From an uncultured Acidovorax sp. (GTDB lineage: Bacteria; Pseudomonadota; Gammaproteobacteria; Burkholderiales; Burkholderiaceae_C): DNA of 64,000 nt. Under the pieces are notes generated by a model. The model was not told the DNA's origin, ran no database searches, and saw only the letters and a program-made list of their open reading frames with translations. How positions within the stretch are numbered: the stretch's first letter is position 1; the number at the start of each line of letters is the position of its first letter. Both the position numbers and the translations under genes were made by a program. The DNA is taken from positions 1-64,000 of the forward strand of contig CAJYHL010000033.1 in NCBI GenBank assembly GCA_913774625.1, given 5' to 3'. Of the stretch, positions 38,338 through 47,177 are shown piece by piece.

Positions 38338-40143
38338 ATGCCCAGCTACACGCCGCCCCTGCGCGACATGCAATTCGTGATGCACGAGGTTTTCCGCGTC
38401 ACAGACGAGTTCAAGGCCATGCCCCGGCATGCCGAGGTCGATGAGGACACCATCAATGCCGTGCTGGAAGAAGCCGGCAAGTTCGCCGCCGGCGTGGCCT
38501 TCCCGCTCAACATCTCGGGCGACGAAGAAGGCTGCACGCTGGACAAGGCCACGCACGAAGTGACCACGCCCAAGGGTTTCAAGGAAGCCTATGCGCAGTA
38601 CATCGAAGGCGGCTGGGCCGCGCTGTCGTGCGACCCCGAATACGGCGGCCAGGGCCTGCCCTTCGTGGTCAACCAGTGCCTCTATGAAATGCTCAACAGT
38701 GCCAACCAGGCCTGGACCATGTATCCGGGCCTATCGCACGGCGCTTACGAAGCGCTGCTGGCGCACGGCACCGACGAGCAGAAGAAGACTTACCTGCCCA
38801 AGCTGGTGAGCGGCGAATGGACCGGCACCATGTGCCTGACCGAGCCCCATTGCGGCACCGATCTGGGCATGCTGCGCACCAAGGCCGAGCCCGTGGCCGG
38901 CGCACCAGAAGGCACTTACAAGATCACCGGCAACAAGATCTTCATCAGCGCGGGCGAGCACGATTTCACGGAGAACATCGTCCACCTGGTGCTGGCCCGC
39001 CTGCCCGACGCGCCCAAGGGCAGCAAGGGCATCAGCCTGTTCGTGGTGCCCAAGTATCTGGTGAACGCCGACGGCTCCCTGGGCGAGCGCAACCCGATCT
39101 TCTGCGCCGGCCTGGAGCACAAGATGGGCATCCACGGCAACGCCACGGCGCAGATCGCCATCGACGGCGCCATCGGCACCCTGGTGGGCCAGCCGCACAA
39201 GGGCCTGCAGGCCATGTTCGTGATGATGAACGCCGCCCGCCTGGGCGTGGGCAACCAGTCGCTGGGCCTGACCGAAGTGGCCTTCCAGAACGCGCTGGCC
39301 TATGCCAAGGACCGCATCCAGATGCGCAGCCTCTCGGGCACCAAGGCCAAGGACAAGGACGCCGACCCCATCATCGTCCACCCCGACGTGCGCAAGATGC
39401 TGCTCACGGCCAAGGCCTATGCCGAAGGCGCCCGCGCGCTGCAGATCTATTGCACGCTGCTGCTGGACAAGGCCCACAGCCACCCCGACGAGAAGGTGCG
39501 CAAGGACTCGGACGAGCTGGTCGCGCTGCTGACGCCCATCGTCAAGGCCTTCATCACCGACAACGGTCACATCGCCACCAACCACTGCATGCAGGTCTTC
39601 GGCGGCCACGGCTTCATCAAGGAATGGGGCATGGAGCAGTTCGTGCGGGACAACCGCATCAACATGATCTACGAAGGCACCAACACCATCCAGTCGCTGG
39701 ACCTGCTGGGCCGCAAGGTGCTGGGCAACAACGGCGCCACGCTCAAGAAGCTGGGCAAGCTGGTGGCCAAGCTGGTGGAGGAAGAGGGCGTGAACGAGAA
39801 GATGGCCGAGTTCATCAACCCCGTGGCCTACCTGGGCGACCAGATGACCAAGTTCACGACCGAGATCGGCTTCAAGGGCTTCCAGAACCCCGACGAAGTG
39901 GGCGCTGCCGCCGTCGATTACCTGCGCGTGGCCGGCCACCTGGTGTTCGGCTACCTGTTCGCCCGCATGGCCCAGGTGGCGCTGCGCCAGATCGCTGCCG
40001 GCAACACCGACCCGTTCTACGTCGCCAAGCTGCAGACGGCTCGCTTCTATTTCGCCAAGCTGTTCCCCGAAACAGCCACGCTGATGCGCACCGCCCGCGC
40101 CGGCTCCAAGCCGCTGATGGATACCGACGCAGCGCTGGCTTGA
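38338..40143 (+). CDS. Acyl-CoA dehydrogenase (long form, FadE-type role)
   Basis: It introduces the trans-2 double bond into acyl-CoA using FAD. The 601-residue protein has the long N-terminal lead (PPLRDMQFVMHEVF), the FAD-binding TGTMCLTEPHCGTDLG segment, the substrate loop ISAGEHD, the catalytic Glu446 in NMIYEGTNTIQ and the C-terminal extra domain (about 470-600). This is the 600-residue class (DmdC-like) rather than the 380-residue short form or the 800-residue enteric FadE. GAGGAG precedes the ATG. Next in the operon is the DUF2147 gene. Confidence 0.94.
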   Translation: MPSYTPPLRDMQFVMHEVFRVTDEFKAMPRHAEVDEDTINAVLEEAGKFAAGVAFPLNISGDEEGCTLDKATHEVTTPKGFKEAYAQYIEGGWAALSCDPEYGGQGLPFVVNQCLYEMLNSANQAWTMYPGLSHGAYEALLAHGTDEQKKTYLPKLVSGEWTGTMCLTEPHCGTDLGMLRTKAEPVAGAPEGTYKITGNKIFISAGEHDFTENIVHLVLARLPDAPKGSKGISLFVVPKYLVNADGSLGERNPIFCAGLEHKMGIHGNATAQIAIDGAIGTLVGQPHKGLQAMFVMMNAARLGVGNQSLGLTEVAFQNALAYAKDRIQMRSLSGTKAKDKDADPIIVHPDVRKMLLTAKAYAEGARALQIYCTLLLDKAHSHPDEKVRKDSDELVALLTPIVKAFITDNGHIATNHCMQVFGGHGFIKEWGMEQFVRDNRINMIYEGTNTIQSLDLLGRKVLGNNGATLKKLGKLVAKLVEEEGVNEKMAEFINPVAYLGDQMTKFTTEIGFKGFQNPDEVGAAAVDYLRVAGHLVFGYLFARMAQVALRQIAAGNTDPFYVAKLQTARFYFAKLFPETATLMRTARAGSKPLMDTDAALA

Positions 40144-40199
40144 CCGTCCCGCAGCTTCTCCGTAACTCGCCAGTTGATCGTTATTGCCAAGGAGCCCTT

Positions 40200-40634
40200 A
40201 TGAATAAAGCGCTAGCAGCTATATTTTGTGTAGCAATCGCCGCCCCCGTCTGGGCCCAGATGACGCCCGTGGGAACGTGGCGCAGCATCGACGACAAGAC
40301 GGGCGAGGCCAAGGCCGAGATCCGCATCGGCGAAGCCGCCGGTGCGCTCACCGGCCGCATCGAGAAGTCGCTCAAGAAGGACAGCGCTCCCGACGCCACC
40401 TGCACCGAATGCACCGACGACCGCAAGGACAAGCCCATTGCCGGCCTGGAGATCATCCGCGGCGGCAAGAAGGTCGACGGCAAGGACGTGTGGGAGGGCG
40501 GCAAGATCCTCGACCCCGAGAACGGCAAGGAATACCGCGCCAGCTTCACGCCCATCGAGGGCGGCGCCAAGATGGAAGTGCGCGGCTATCTGGGGCCCTT
40601 CTGGCGTACCCAGGTCTGGCAGCGCGTGCAGTAA
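40200..40634 (+). CDS. DUF2147 exported protein inside the beta-oxidation operon
   Basis: The 144-residue precursor has a signal peptide, cut after Ala19 (VWA-Q), then a lipocalin-like beta domain of the DUF2147 family (GTWRSIDDKTGEAKAEIRI ... WEGGKILDPENGKEYRASF ... GYLGPFWRTQVWQRV) with a Cys68-x2-Cys71 pair. Function is not established; a lipid- or acyl-binding role would fit both the fold and the operon. AAGGAG precedes the ATG. Codons 3-12 (for example CTA, ATA, TTT, TGT, GTA) are AT-rich and atypical because they overlap one arm of a dispersed repeat. Confidence 0.88.
   Translation: MNKALAAIFCVAIAAPVWAQMTPVGTWRSIDDKTGEAKAEIRIGEAAGALTGRIEKSLKKDSAPDATCTECTDDRKDKPIAGLEIIRGGKKVDGKDVWEGGKILDPENGKEYRASFTPIEGGAKMEVRGYLGPFWRTQVWQRVQ
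40207..40222. repeat. Dispersed repeat arm inside the DUF2147 signal peptide
   Basis: The 16 bases AAGCGCTAGCAGCTAT match 11933-11948, part of the intergenic inverted repeat after fabB, at 15 positions. Here they encode part of the signal peptide (Lys-Ala-Leu-Ala-Ala-Ile). Confidence 0.65.
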
Positions 40635-40742
40635 GCAGCAGGCGCGGCCCGCCCGGGGCGGAAGGCGCCATCGCCCGCGAATCCGCGGGCGCCGCCTGCG
40701 CTGCCTGAGCCGCTCCTCTCCACCCATTCACAAGAAACCACC

Positions 40743-43145
40743 ATGTCCCGATTCCAAGTGAAGAAAGTCGCCGTGCTCGGCGCAGGCGTGATGGGCGCGC
40801 AGATCGCGGCCCACCTCGCCAACGTGAAGGTGCCGGTCGTGCTGTTCGACCTGCCGGCCAAGGAAGGCCCGAAGAACGGCATCGTCTCCAAGGCCATCGA
40901 AGGGCTGAAGAAGCTTAAGCCCGCGCCGCTGGGCGTGGCGGAAGACGCCGCGCTGATCGGCCAGGCCAACTACGAAGAGCACCTGGACCAGCTGCGCGAA
41001 TGCGACCTCATCATCGAGGCGATCGCCGAGCGCATGGACTGGAAGCTCGATCTCTACAAGAAGATCGCGCCCTTCGTGGCCAAGCACGCCATCGTGGCGT
41101 CCAACACCTCGGGCCTGTCTATCACCAAGCTGTCCGAGGCGCTGCCCGATGCGATCAAGCCGCGCTTTTGCGGCATCCACTTCTTCAACCCGCCGCGCTA
41201 CATGACGCTGGTGGAACTGATCGACACGCCCACCACCGAGCTCGCCGTGCTCGACCAGCTCGAAGCCTTCGTGACCAGTGGCTTAGGAAAAGGCGTGGTG
41301 CGAGCGCACGACACGCCCAACTTCATCGCCAATCGCGTCGGCATCGCCGGCATGCTGGCCACGATGAAGGAAGTCGAGAATTTCGGCCTCACCTACGACG
41401 TGGTGGACGACCTCACGGGCAAGAAGCTGGGCCGCGCTTCCAGCGGCACCTTCCGCACCGCCGACGTGGTGGGCCTGGACACCATGGCCCACGTCATCAA
41501 GACGCTGCAGGACAACCTGACGGAAGAGACCGACCCGTTCTACGGCAGCTTCGGCACGCCCGAGGTGCTGAACAAACTCATCGAGATGAAGCACCTGGGC
41601 CAGAAGACCAAGGCCGGCTTCTACAAGAAGGTGGGCCGCGACATCCTGCGCTTCGACCTGGCCGAAGGCGACTATGTGCCCGGCGGCCAGAAGGCCGACG
41701 AGGTCTATGGCCGCATGCTCAAGAAGCCCGCCGCAGAGCGCCTGAAGCTGCTGCGCAATGCCGAGGGTGCGCAGGGCCGCTTCCTCTGGGCCATTCTGCG
41801 CAACAGCTTCCACTACGCCGCCGTGCATCTGGCGGCGATCGCGGACAACGCCCGCGATGTCGATCAGGCCATGCGCTGGGGCTTCGGCATGAAGCAGGGC
41901 CCGTTCGAACTCTGGCAGGAAGCCGGCTGGCTCGAAGTGGCGAAGATGATCCAGGAGGACATCGACGCCGGCAAGGCGCTGTCCAAGGCGCCGCTGCCCG
42001 AATGGGTCTTCAAGGGCCCGGTGGCTGAGGCCGGCGGCGTGCACACGGCCGAGGGCTCGTGGAGCGCGTCCCAGCAGAAGTTCGTGCCGCGCCGCCAGCT
42101 GCCCGTCTATGAGCGCCAGCACTTCCCCGAGCCGCTGCTGGGCGAGAAGAACCTGCCCGACTGGCGCACGGCCGGCACCACGGTGGCCGAATCCGACGCG
42201 CTGCGCACCTGGACGCTCGACGGAAAAATCCTGATCGCCAGCATCAAGAGCAAGATGCACGCGATCAGCCCCGACGTGATGGAGGGCCTGGTCGAGGCCA
42301 TCGACACCGCCGAGCGCGAATACGACGGCCTGGTGATCTGGTCCGGCGACGCGCCCTTCAGCGTGGGCGCGGATCTGGCGGCCACCATGCCCGCCTTCGT
42401 GGTCGCCGGCATCTCGGCCATCGAGAGCGTGGAGCAGGAGCTGCAGAACCTGATGCTGCGCCTGCGCTATGCCCAGGTGCCGGTCATCTCGGCCATCCAC
42501 GGCATGGCGCTGGGCGGCGGCTGCGAGCTGGCCGTGTATTCGGCACGCCGCGTGGCCCACATGGAAAGCTACATCGGCTTGGTCGAAGTCGGCGTGGGCC
42601 TGGTGCCTGGTGCCGGAGGCCTGACCTACATCGCCCGCCGCGCGGCCGAGAACGCCGCAGCCTCCACCGGCAAGGACCTGCTGCCCTTCCTGACCGAAGG
42701 CTTCACCGCCGCCGCCATGGCCAAGGTGGGCACCAGCGCGCTGGAGTCCCGCAAGCTCGGCTACCTGCTGGAGAGCGACATCGTCGTGCCGCACAAGGAC
42801 GAGGTGCTGTTCGTCGCGTTGAATGAAGCCCGCGCCATGGCCGCCAGCGGCTGGCGCGCGCCGGCCAGGCGCCTGTTCCCGGTCGCCGGCCGCAGCGGCA
42901 TCGCCACCATCCGCGGCTCTCTGGTGAACATGCGCGACGGCGGCTTCATCAGCGACCACGACCAGCACATCGCCACGCTGATCGCCGAGATCGTCTGCGG
43001 CGGCGACGTCGATGCCGGCACGCTGGTGAGCGAGGAATATCTGATGGCGCTGGAGCGCAAGGCCTTCTGCGCGCTGATCCAGCACCCCAAGACGCAGGAA
43101 CGCATCCTGGGCATGCTCAATACCGGCAAGCCTCTGCGGAACTGA
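40743..43145 (+). CDS. fadB: 3-hydroxyacyl-CoA dehydrogenase/enoyl-CoA hydratase
   Basis: This bifunctional enzyme carries out hydration and dehydrogenation in beta-oxidation. The 800-residue protein begins with the NAD-binding domain (VLGAGVMGAQIAAHLA, 11-26), followed by the 3HCDH C-terminal domains (HFFNPPRYMTLVELI, TPNFIANRVG), and ends with a crotonase domain (about 490-690; HGMALGGGCELAVY near 585). The order is the reverse of enteric FadB and matches the FadN/PaaH-like arrangement common in betaproteobacteria. The thiolase follows. Confidence 0.95.
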   Translation: MSRFQVKKVAVLGAGVMGAQIAAHLANVKVPVVLFDLPAKEGPKNGIVSKAIEGLKKLKPAPLGVAEDAALIGQANYEEHLDQLRECDLIIEAIAERMDWKLDLYKKIAPFVAKHAIVASNTSGLSITKLSEALPDAIKPRFCGIHFFNPPRYMTLVELIDTPTTELAVLDQLEAFVTSGLGKGVVRAHDTPNFIANRVGIAGMLATMKEVENFGLTYDVVDDLTGKKLGRASSGTFRTADVVGLDTMAHVIKTLQDNLTEETDPFYGSFGTPEVLNKLIEMKHLGQKTKAGFYKKVGRDILRFDLAEGDYVPGGQKADEVYGRMLKKPAAERLKLLRNAEGAQGRFLWAILRNSFHYAAVHLAAIADNARDVDQAMRWGFGMKQGPFELWQEAGWLEVAKMIQEDIDAGKALSKAPLPEWVFKGPVAEAGGVHTAEGSWSASQQKFVPRRQLPVYERQHFPEPLLGEKNLPDWRTAGTTVAESDALRTWTLDGKILIASIKSKMHAISPDVMEGLVEAIDTAEREYDGLVIWSGDAPFSVGADLAATMPAFVVAGISAIESVEQELQNLMLRLRYAQVPVISAIHGMALGGGCELAVYSARRVAHMESYIGLVEVGVGLVPGAGGLTYIARRAAENAAASTGKDLLPFLTEGFTAAAMAKVGTSALESRKLGYLLESDIVVPHKDEVLFVALNEARAMAASGWRAPARRLFPVAGRSGIATIRGSLVNMRDGGFISDHDQHIATLIAEIVCGGDVDAGTLVSEEYLMALERKAFCALIQHPKTQERILGMLNTGKPLRN

Positions 43146-43202
43146 TGAAGCATCCCCCTGAGTCGCTTCGCGCCTTCCCCCTTCTCCCTCGGGAAGTGGG
43201 AC

Positions 43203-43239
43203 GACGCCAGTGGCCTGGCGAAGCCAGCTCCACGGCGTC
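43203..43239. repeat. 37-bp GACGCC/GGCGTC inverted repeat, copy 1
   Basis: GACGCCAGTGG at the left and CCACGGCGTC at the right enclose a short CTGGC/GCCAG stem. It lies in the fadB-thiolase gap within a CCCCCTGAG...GGGAAG context. A second copy of equal length lies after the thiolase gene. The type appears to be a dispersed intergenic palindrome. Confidence 0.7.
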
Positions 43240-43317
43240 CGCGGGCCCGAAGCCGCTCTGCGATACACGCCTGAAGCCAGACGCCTGCAGCAGGAACAAC
43301 AGAGAAGGACATCCGTC

Positions 43318-44514
43318 ATGAAGCAAGTGCAAGACGCATACATCGTCGCCGCCACGCGCACGCCCATCGGCAAGTCGCACCGCGGCTACTTCCGCAACAC
43401 CCGGCCGGACGACCTGCTGGCCACGACCCTCAAGGCCGCGCTGGCCCAGGTGCCGGGGCTGGATCCGGCCTCCATCGAGGACATCATCTGCGGTTGCGCC
43501 ATTCCCGAAGGGGCTCAGGGGCTGAACGTGGCGCGCATCGGCGCGGTGCTGGCGGGCCTGCCCACCAGCGTGGGCGGCATCACCGTCAACCGTTTCTGCG
43601 CCTCCGGCCTGTCGGCCGTGCAGATGGCGGCAGACCGCATCCGCGTGGGCGAGGCCGAGGTGATGATCGCCGCAGGCGTGGAGAGCATGAGCATGGTGCC
43701 CATGATGGGCAACACGCCGTCTCTTTCGCCCAGCATCTTCGCCAAGGACGGCGACGTGGGCATCGCCTACGGCATGGGCCTCACGGCCGAGAAGGTCGCC
43801 CAGCAGTGGAAGGTGAGCCGCGAGGACCAGGATGCCTTCGCGCTGCAGTCGCACCAGAAGGCGCTGGCTGCGCAGCAGGCCGGCGAATTCGCGGGCGAGA
43901 TCACGCCCATCGAGGTGACCGACCGCACGGCGGACCTGGCCTCCGGCGAAACCATCGCCAAGACCCGCACCGTGACGCTGGACGAGGGCGCTCGCCCCGA
44001 CACCAGCCTGGAAGGCCTGGCCAAGCTCAAGACGGTGTTCGCCGCGCGCGGCTCGGTCACGGCCGGCAACAGCTCGCAGACCAGCGACGGCGCAGGCGCG
44101 CTCATCCTGGCCAGCGAATCGGCGGTCAAGCGCTTCGGCCTCACGCCGCTGGCTCGCTTCGTCAGCTTCGCCAGCAAGGGCGTGCCGCCCAGCATCATGG
44201 GCATCGGCCCCATCGAGGCCATCCCGGCCGCGCTGCGCTATGCCGGCCTGAAGCACGAAGACATCGACTGGTTCGAACTGAACGAGGCCTTCGCCGCGCA
44301 GTCGCTGGCCGTCATCCGCCAGCTGGGCCTGGACCCGGCCAAGGTCAATCCCATGGGCGGCGCCATCGCGCTGGGCCACCCGTTGGGCGCCACGGGCGCC
44401 ATCCGCTCGGCGACGGTGGTGCATGCGCTGCGCCGCAAGAACCTGAAGTACGGCATGGTCACCATGTGCGTGGGCATGGGGCAGGGCGCGGCAGGCATCT
44501 TCGAAAGGGTGTGA
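43318..44514 (+). CDS. fadA: Acetyl-CoA acyltransferase (thiolase)
   Basis: It cleaves 3-ketoacyl-CoA with CoA to release acetyl-CoA. The 398-residue protein has the acyl-accepting Cys94 (NRFCASGLSAV), His354 (LGHPLGATGA) and Cys384 (MCVGMGQGAAG). The start at 43318 was chosen because upstream codons lie in the intergenic repeat. It partners the fadB gene 172 bases upstream. Confidence 0.96.
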   Translation: MKQVQDAYIVAATRTPIGKSHRGYFRNTRPDDLLATTLKAALAQVPGLDPASIEDIICGCAIPEGAQGLNVARIGAVLAGLPTSVGGITVNRFCASGLSAVQMAADRIRVGEAEVMIAAGVESMSMVPMMGNTPSLSPSIFAKDGDVGIAYGMGLTAEKVAQQWKVSREDQDAFALQSHQKALAAQQAGEFAGEITPIEVTDRTADLASGETIAKTRTVTLDEGARPDTSLEGLAKLKTVFAARGSVTAGNSSQTSDGAGALILASESAVKRFGLTPLARFVSFASKGVPPSIMGIGPIEAIPAALRYAGLKHEDIDWFELNEAFAAQSLAVIRQLGLDPAKVNPMGGAIALGHPLGATGAIRSATVVHALRRKNLKYGMVTMCVGMGQGAAGIFERV

Positions 44515-44661
44515 GTACACCCCCCTGAGCCGCACGCCGCTCCGTGCAGCCGACAGAGGCGGCAGCTCTTCGGGCCGTCCCGACCTGCGCGGGCAGGTGG
44601 GGCGCCGCGGCCCTCAGCTCCTTCAGCACCTTCTCTCGCGCTGGTGCGCGGGAAGGGGTAC

Positions 44662-44698
44662 GACGCCAGTGGACGGGCCAGGCCCGTTCCACGGCGTC
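44662..44698. repeat. 37-bp GACGCC/GGCGTC inverted repeat, copy 2
   Basis: The same outer bases as copy 1 (GACGCCAGTGG ... CCACGGCGTC) surround a different but compensating inner stem (ACGGG/CCCGT), so pairing is conserved while sequence varies. It sits in the 269-base gap between the thiolase and thioesterase genes, which holds no gene. Confidence 0.7.
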
Positions 44699-44783
44699 TG
44701 TTGGCAAGAGCCGTTGGCGCTCTGCCTTGTTCAGTCACCGGTATGACGCATAGACGCTTGCAACCGAGGCACACTGGTTCACC

Positions 44784-45614
44784 ATGACCGAAGCTCTACA
44801 CCCCCTGGACGATGCGCTGGCGCTCACGCCTTCCGGGCCCGGCCTCTATGCCGGCCGCACCACGCCGGCCTACTGGAACATGGTGGGCCCCTTCGGCGGG
44901 GTGACGGCCGCCACACTGCTGCAGGCCGTGATGCAGCACCCGGAACGGCTGGGCGAGCCCCTGTCGCTCACCGTGAACTACGCTGGCGCGGTGGCAGAAG
45001 GGCCGTTCACCGTGCAGGCCGTGCCGGTGCGCACCAACCGATCCACCCAGCACTGGACGTTGGCCATCACCCAGCCCGGGCCGCACGGCGAGCCGGTGAC
45101 GACCACCACCGCCACCGCTGTCACCGCCGCGCGCCGCGACACCTGGAGCGACACGGATACCCCCATGCCCGCCGTGCCGGAGCCCGGCAGCCTGGACCCG
45201 CTGGGCCCCGGCCTCGGCACGGCCTGGCTCGACCGCTACGATCTGCGGCCGGTGGCGGGCAACATGCCGCAGCGCTGGGACGGCAGCCTGGGCGAGGGCA
45301 CGCTCACGCGGCTCTGGATGCGCGATGCGCCCGCCCGGCCGCTGGACTTCTGCGCATTGGCGGCGCTGGCCGACGTGTTCTACCCGCGCGTCTGGCTGCG
45401 CCGCGCGCAGCGCGTGCCGGCGGGTACGGTTTCGCTCACCGTGTACTTCCACGCCAGCGGTGCGCAACTGGAGGCCAGCGGCACCGGCCATGTGCTGGGC
45501 CAAGCCCGCGCGCAGGAATTCCGCAACGGCTTCTTCGACCAGACCGCGCAGCTGTGGAACAGTGGGGGCACCCTGCTGGCCACCAGCCACCAGATCGTCT
45601 ATTACAAGGAATGA
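44784..45614 (+). CDS. TesB-like acyl-CoA thioesterase (double hotdog)
   Basis: The 276-residue protein looks like a double-hotdog thioesterase: an N-terminal half with YWNMVGPFGGVTAATLLQAVM and a C-terminal half with LDFCALAALADVFYPRVW and SLTVYFHA. Enzymes of this type release free fatty acid and CoA from acyl-CoA and prevent CoA trapping. It is the first of three different thioesterases within 4 kb. The substrate is unknown. Confidence 0.8.
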   Translation: MTEALHPLDDALALTPSGPGLYAGRTTPAYWNMVGPFGGVTAATLLQAVMQHPERLGEPLSLTVNYAGAVAEGPFTVQAVPVRTNRSTQHWTLAITQPGPHGEPVTTTTATAVTAARRDTWSDTDTPMPAVPEPGSLDPLGPGLGTAWLDRYDLRPVAGNMPQRWDGSLGEGTLTRLWMRDAPARPLDFCALAALADVFYPRVWLRRAQRVPAGTVSLTVYFHASGAQLEASGTGHVLGQARAQEFRNGFFDQTAQLWNSGGTLLATSHQIVYYKE

Positions 45615-45666
45615 TGCGGCTCAGGCCGCGCCAGCCGCATCGCATCGCGCAAGAAAGGAACTTCCC

Positions 45667-46476
45667 ATGACCGACTCCACCGCCCACCCCGTCACGCAGG
45701 CCGATGGCGCTTCGCAGGACATCCTGGTCCATACCGAAGCCGGCATCGCCACCATCACCTTCAACCGGCTGGACAAGAAGAACTCCATCACCCGGGCCAT
45801 GTATTCGGCCCTGGCGGATGCCTTCGATGCCGCCGCTCAGGACCCCGCCGTGCGCGTGGTGGTGCTGCAGGGCGACGTGGCCATCTTCAGCGCGGGCAAC
45901 GACATCGGCGACTTCCTGGAGCACAAGCCCTCCACGCCGGATGCGCCCGTGTTCCGCTTCCTGCGCGGCATCGCCAGCTTCCCCAAGCCCGTCATCGCGG
46001 CCGTCTGCGGCCCGGCCGTGGGCATAGGCACCACGCTGCTCTTCCACTGCGACCTGGTCTATGCCGGCGACAACGCCGCGTTCTCCATGCCCTTCGTCAA
46101 CCTGGGGCTGTGCCCCGAGGCCGCTTCCAGCCTGCTGGTGCCGCGCATGCTCGGCTACCACCGCGCCGCTGAGGCCCTGCTGCTGGGCGAGCCCTTCATG
46201 GCCGAGGCCGCGCTGGAAGTGGGCCTGGTCAACCGCGTGGTGCCGCCCACCGAATGCAACATGGTCGCCCAGACGCAGGCCCGCAAGCTCGCCAGCAAGC
46301 CGCTCAGCTCGCTGATCGAGACCAAGCGCCTGATGAAGGGCGCCGACCAGGCCGCCGTGCTGGCCCGCATCGCCGAGGAAGCCGAGAGCTTCGGCCGCAT
46401 GCTGACCCAGCCCGCCGCCCGCGAAGCCTTCACCGCCTTCATGCAAAAGCGCCGGCCCGACTTCAGCGCCTGCTGA
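45667..46476 (+). CDS. Enoyl-CoA hydratase/isomerase family protein
   Basis: The 269-residue crotonase protein has the oxyanion segment IFSAGNDIGDFLEH (about 74-87) and GPAVGIGTTLLFHCDLVYA, then the NLGLCPEAASSLLVPRMLG block. The first catalytic Glu position is occupied by Val/Gly (AVGIGTT), while Glu near 157 (CPEAAS) is present, which suggests an isomerase-type or 2,3-enoyl role rather than classical hydration. GAAAGGAA lies before the ATG. It extends the beta-oxidation cluster. Confidence 0.87.
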   Translation: MTDSTAHPVTQADGASQDILVHTEAGIATITFNRLDKKNSITRAMYSALADAFDAAAQDPAVRVVVLQGDVAIFSAGNDIGDFLEHKPSTPDAPVFRFLRGIASFPKPVIAAVCGPAVGIGTTLLFHCDLVYAGDNAAFSMPFVNLGLCPEAASSLLVPRMLGYHRAAEALLLGEPFMAEAALEVGLVNRVVPPTECNMVAQTQARKLASKPLSSLIETKRLMKGADQAAVLARIAEEAESFGRMLTQPAAREAFTAFMQKRRPDFSAC

Positions 46477-46542
46477 CGGCCGGCTGCCTGCTGGTCCAGT
46501 CCGTTCGCAACGCAACGCCACCTTCCTCCCATCGGACGCGCC

Positions 46543-47028
46543 GTGCCCTCCGCCACCTCCAGCCGCATCGCCTTCGAGCCTGAATTCGTCGCCAGCCTTG
46601 CGGAGATCTTCGAGCAGCGCATCCCCTTTCACCAGGTGCTGGGCCTCAGGATCCAGTCCGTGGGCGCCGAGGACGCCGCGGCGCGCATCGACATGAAGCC
46701 CGAACTGGTCGGCCACTATGGCCATCAGCGGCTGCATGGCGGCGTCATCAGCGCGTCGCTGGACGCGATCGGCGGGCTGGCGGTGATGGGCGCCATCGGC
46801 GCGCGCCACATGGACGAGGCGCCGCTGCAGCGGCTGCAGCGCTTCGGACGGCTGGGCACCATCGACCTGCGGGTGGACTATCTGCGACCCGGCGTGGACA
46901 GCCCGCATTTCACGCTGCATGCCCAGGTGCTGCGCCTGGGCTCGCGCGTGGCCAACACGCGCATGGAGTTCTTCGGTGCCGACGGTGCGTTGCTGGCAGC
47001 CGGGGCGGCGGCCTACATCGTGGCCTGA
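46543..47028 (+). CDS. PaaI-like hotdog thioesterase
   Basis: The 161-residue protein has a single hotdog domain (about 25-160) with HYGHQRLHGGVISASLDAIGGLAVM, in which the HGG turn and Asp are the usual catalytic region of the PaaI/YbgC-like 4HBT group. A GTG at 46543 is the likely start, as no ATG is found in a suitable place. It follows the hydratase after 66 bases and is probably the last gene of the operon. Confidence 0.8.
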   Translation: MPSATSSRIAFEPEFVASLAEIFEQRIPFHQVLGLRIQSVGAEDAAARIDMKPELVGHYGHQRLHGGVISASLDAIGGLAVMGAIGARHMDEAPLQRLQRFGRLGTIDLRVDYLRPGVDSPHFTLHAQVLRLGSRVANTRMEFFGADGALLAAGAAAYIVA

Positions 47029-47177
47029 CTCCGTCCGCCCGGCGCACGCGCTGTGTGCCGCTGCAAACCCTGCAAGCGCATGCTACGAACGAGGGGTTTC
47101 GTTACCGTTCTTGCGTGATGCGGGGATCTTCGCTGCAGCATGGCTTCTAGCATGGCGTCTCTTTTCAAGGAGATCTG

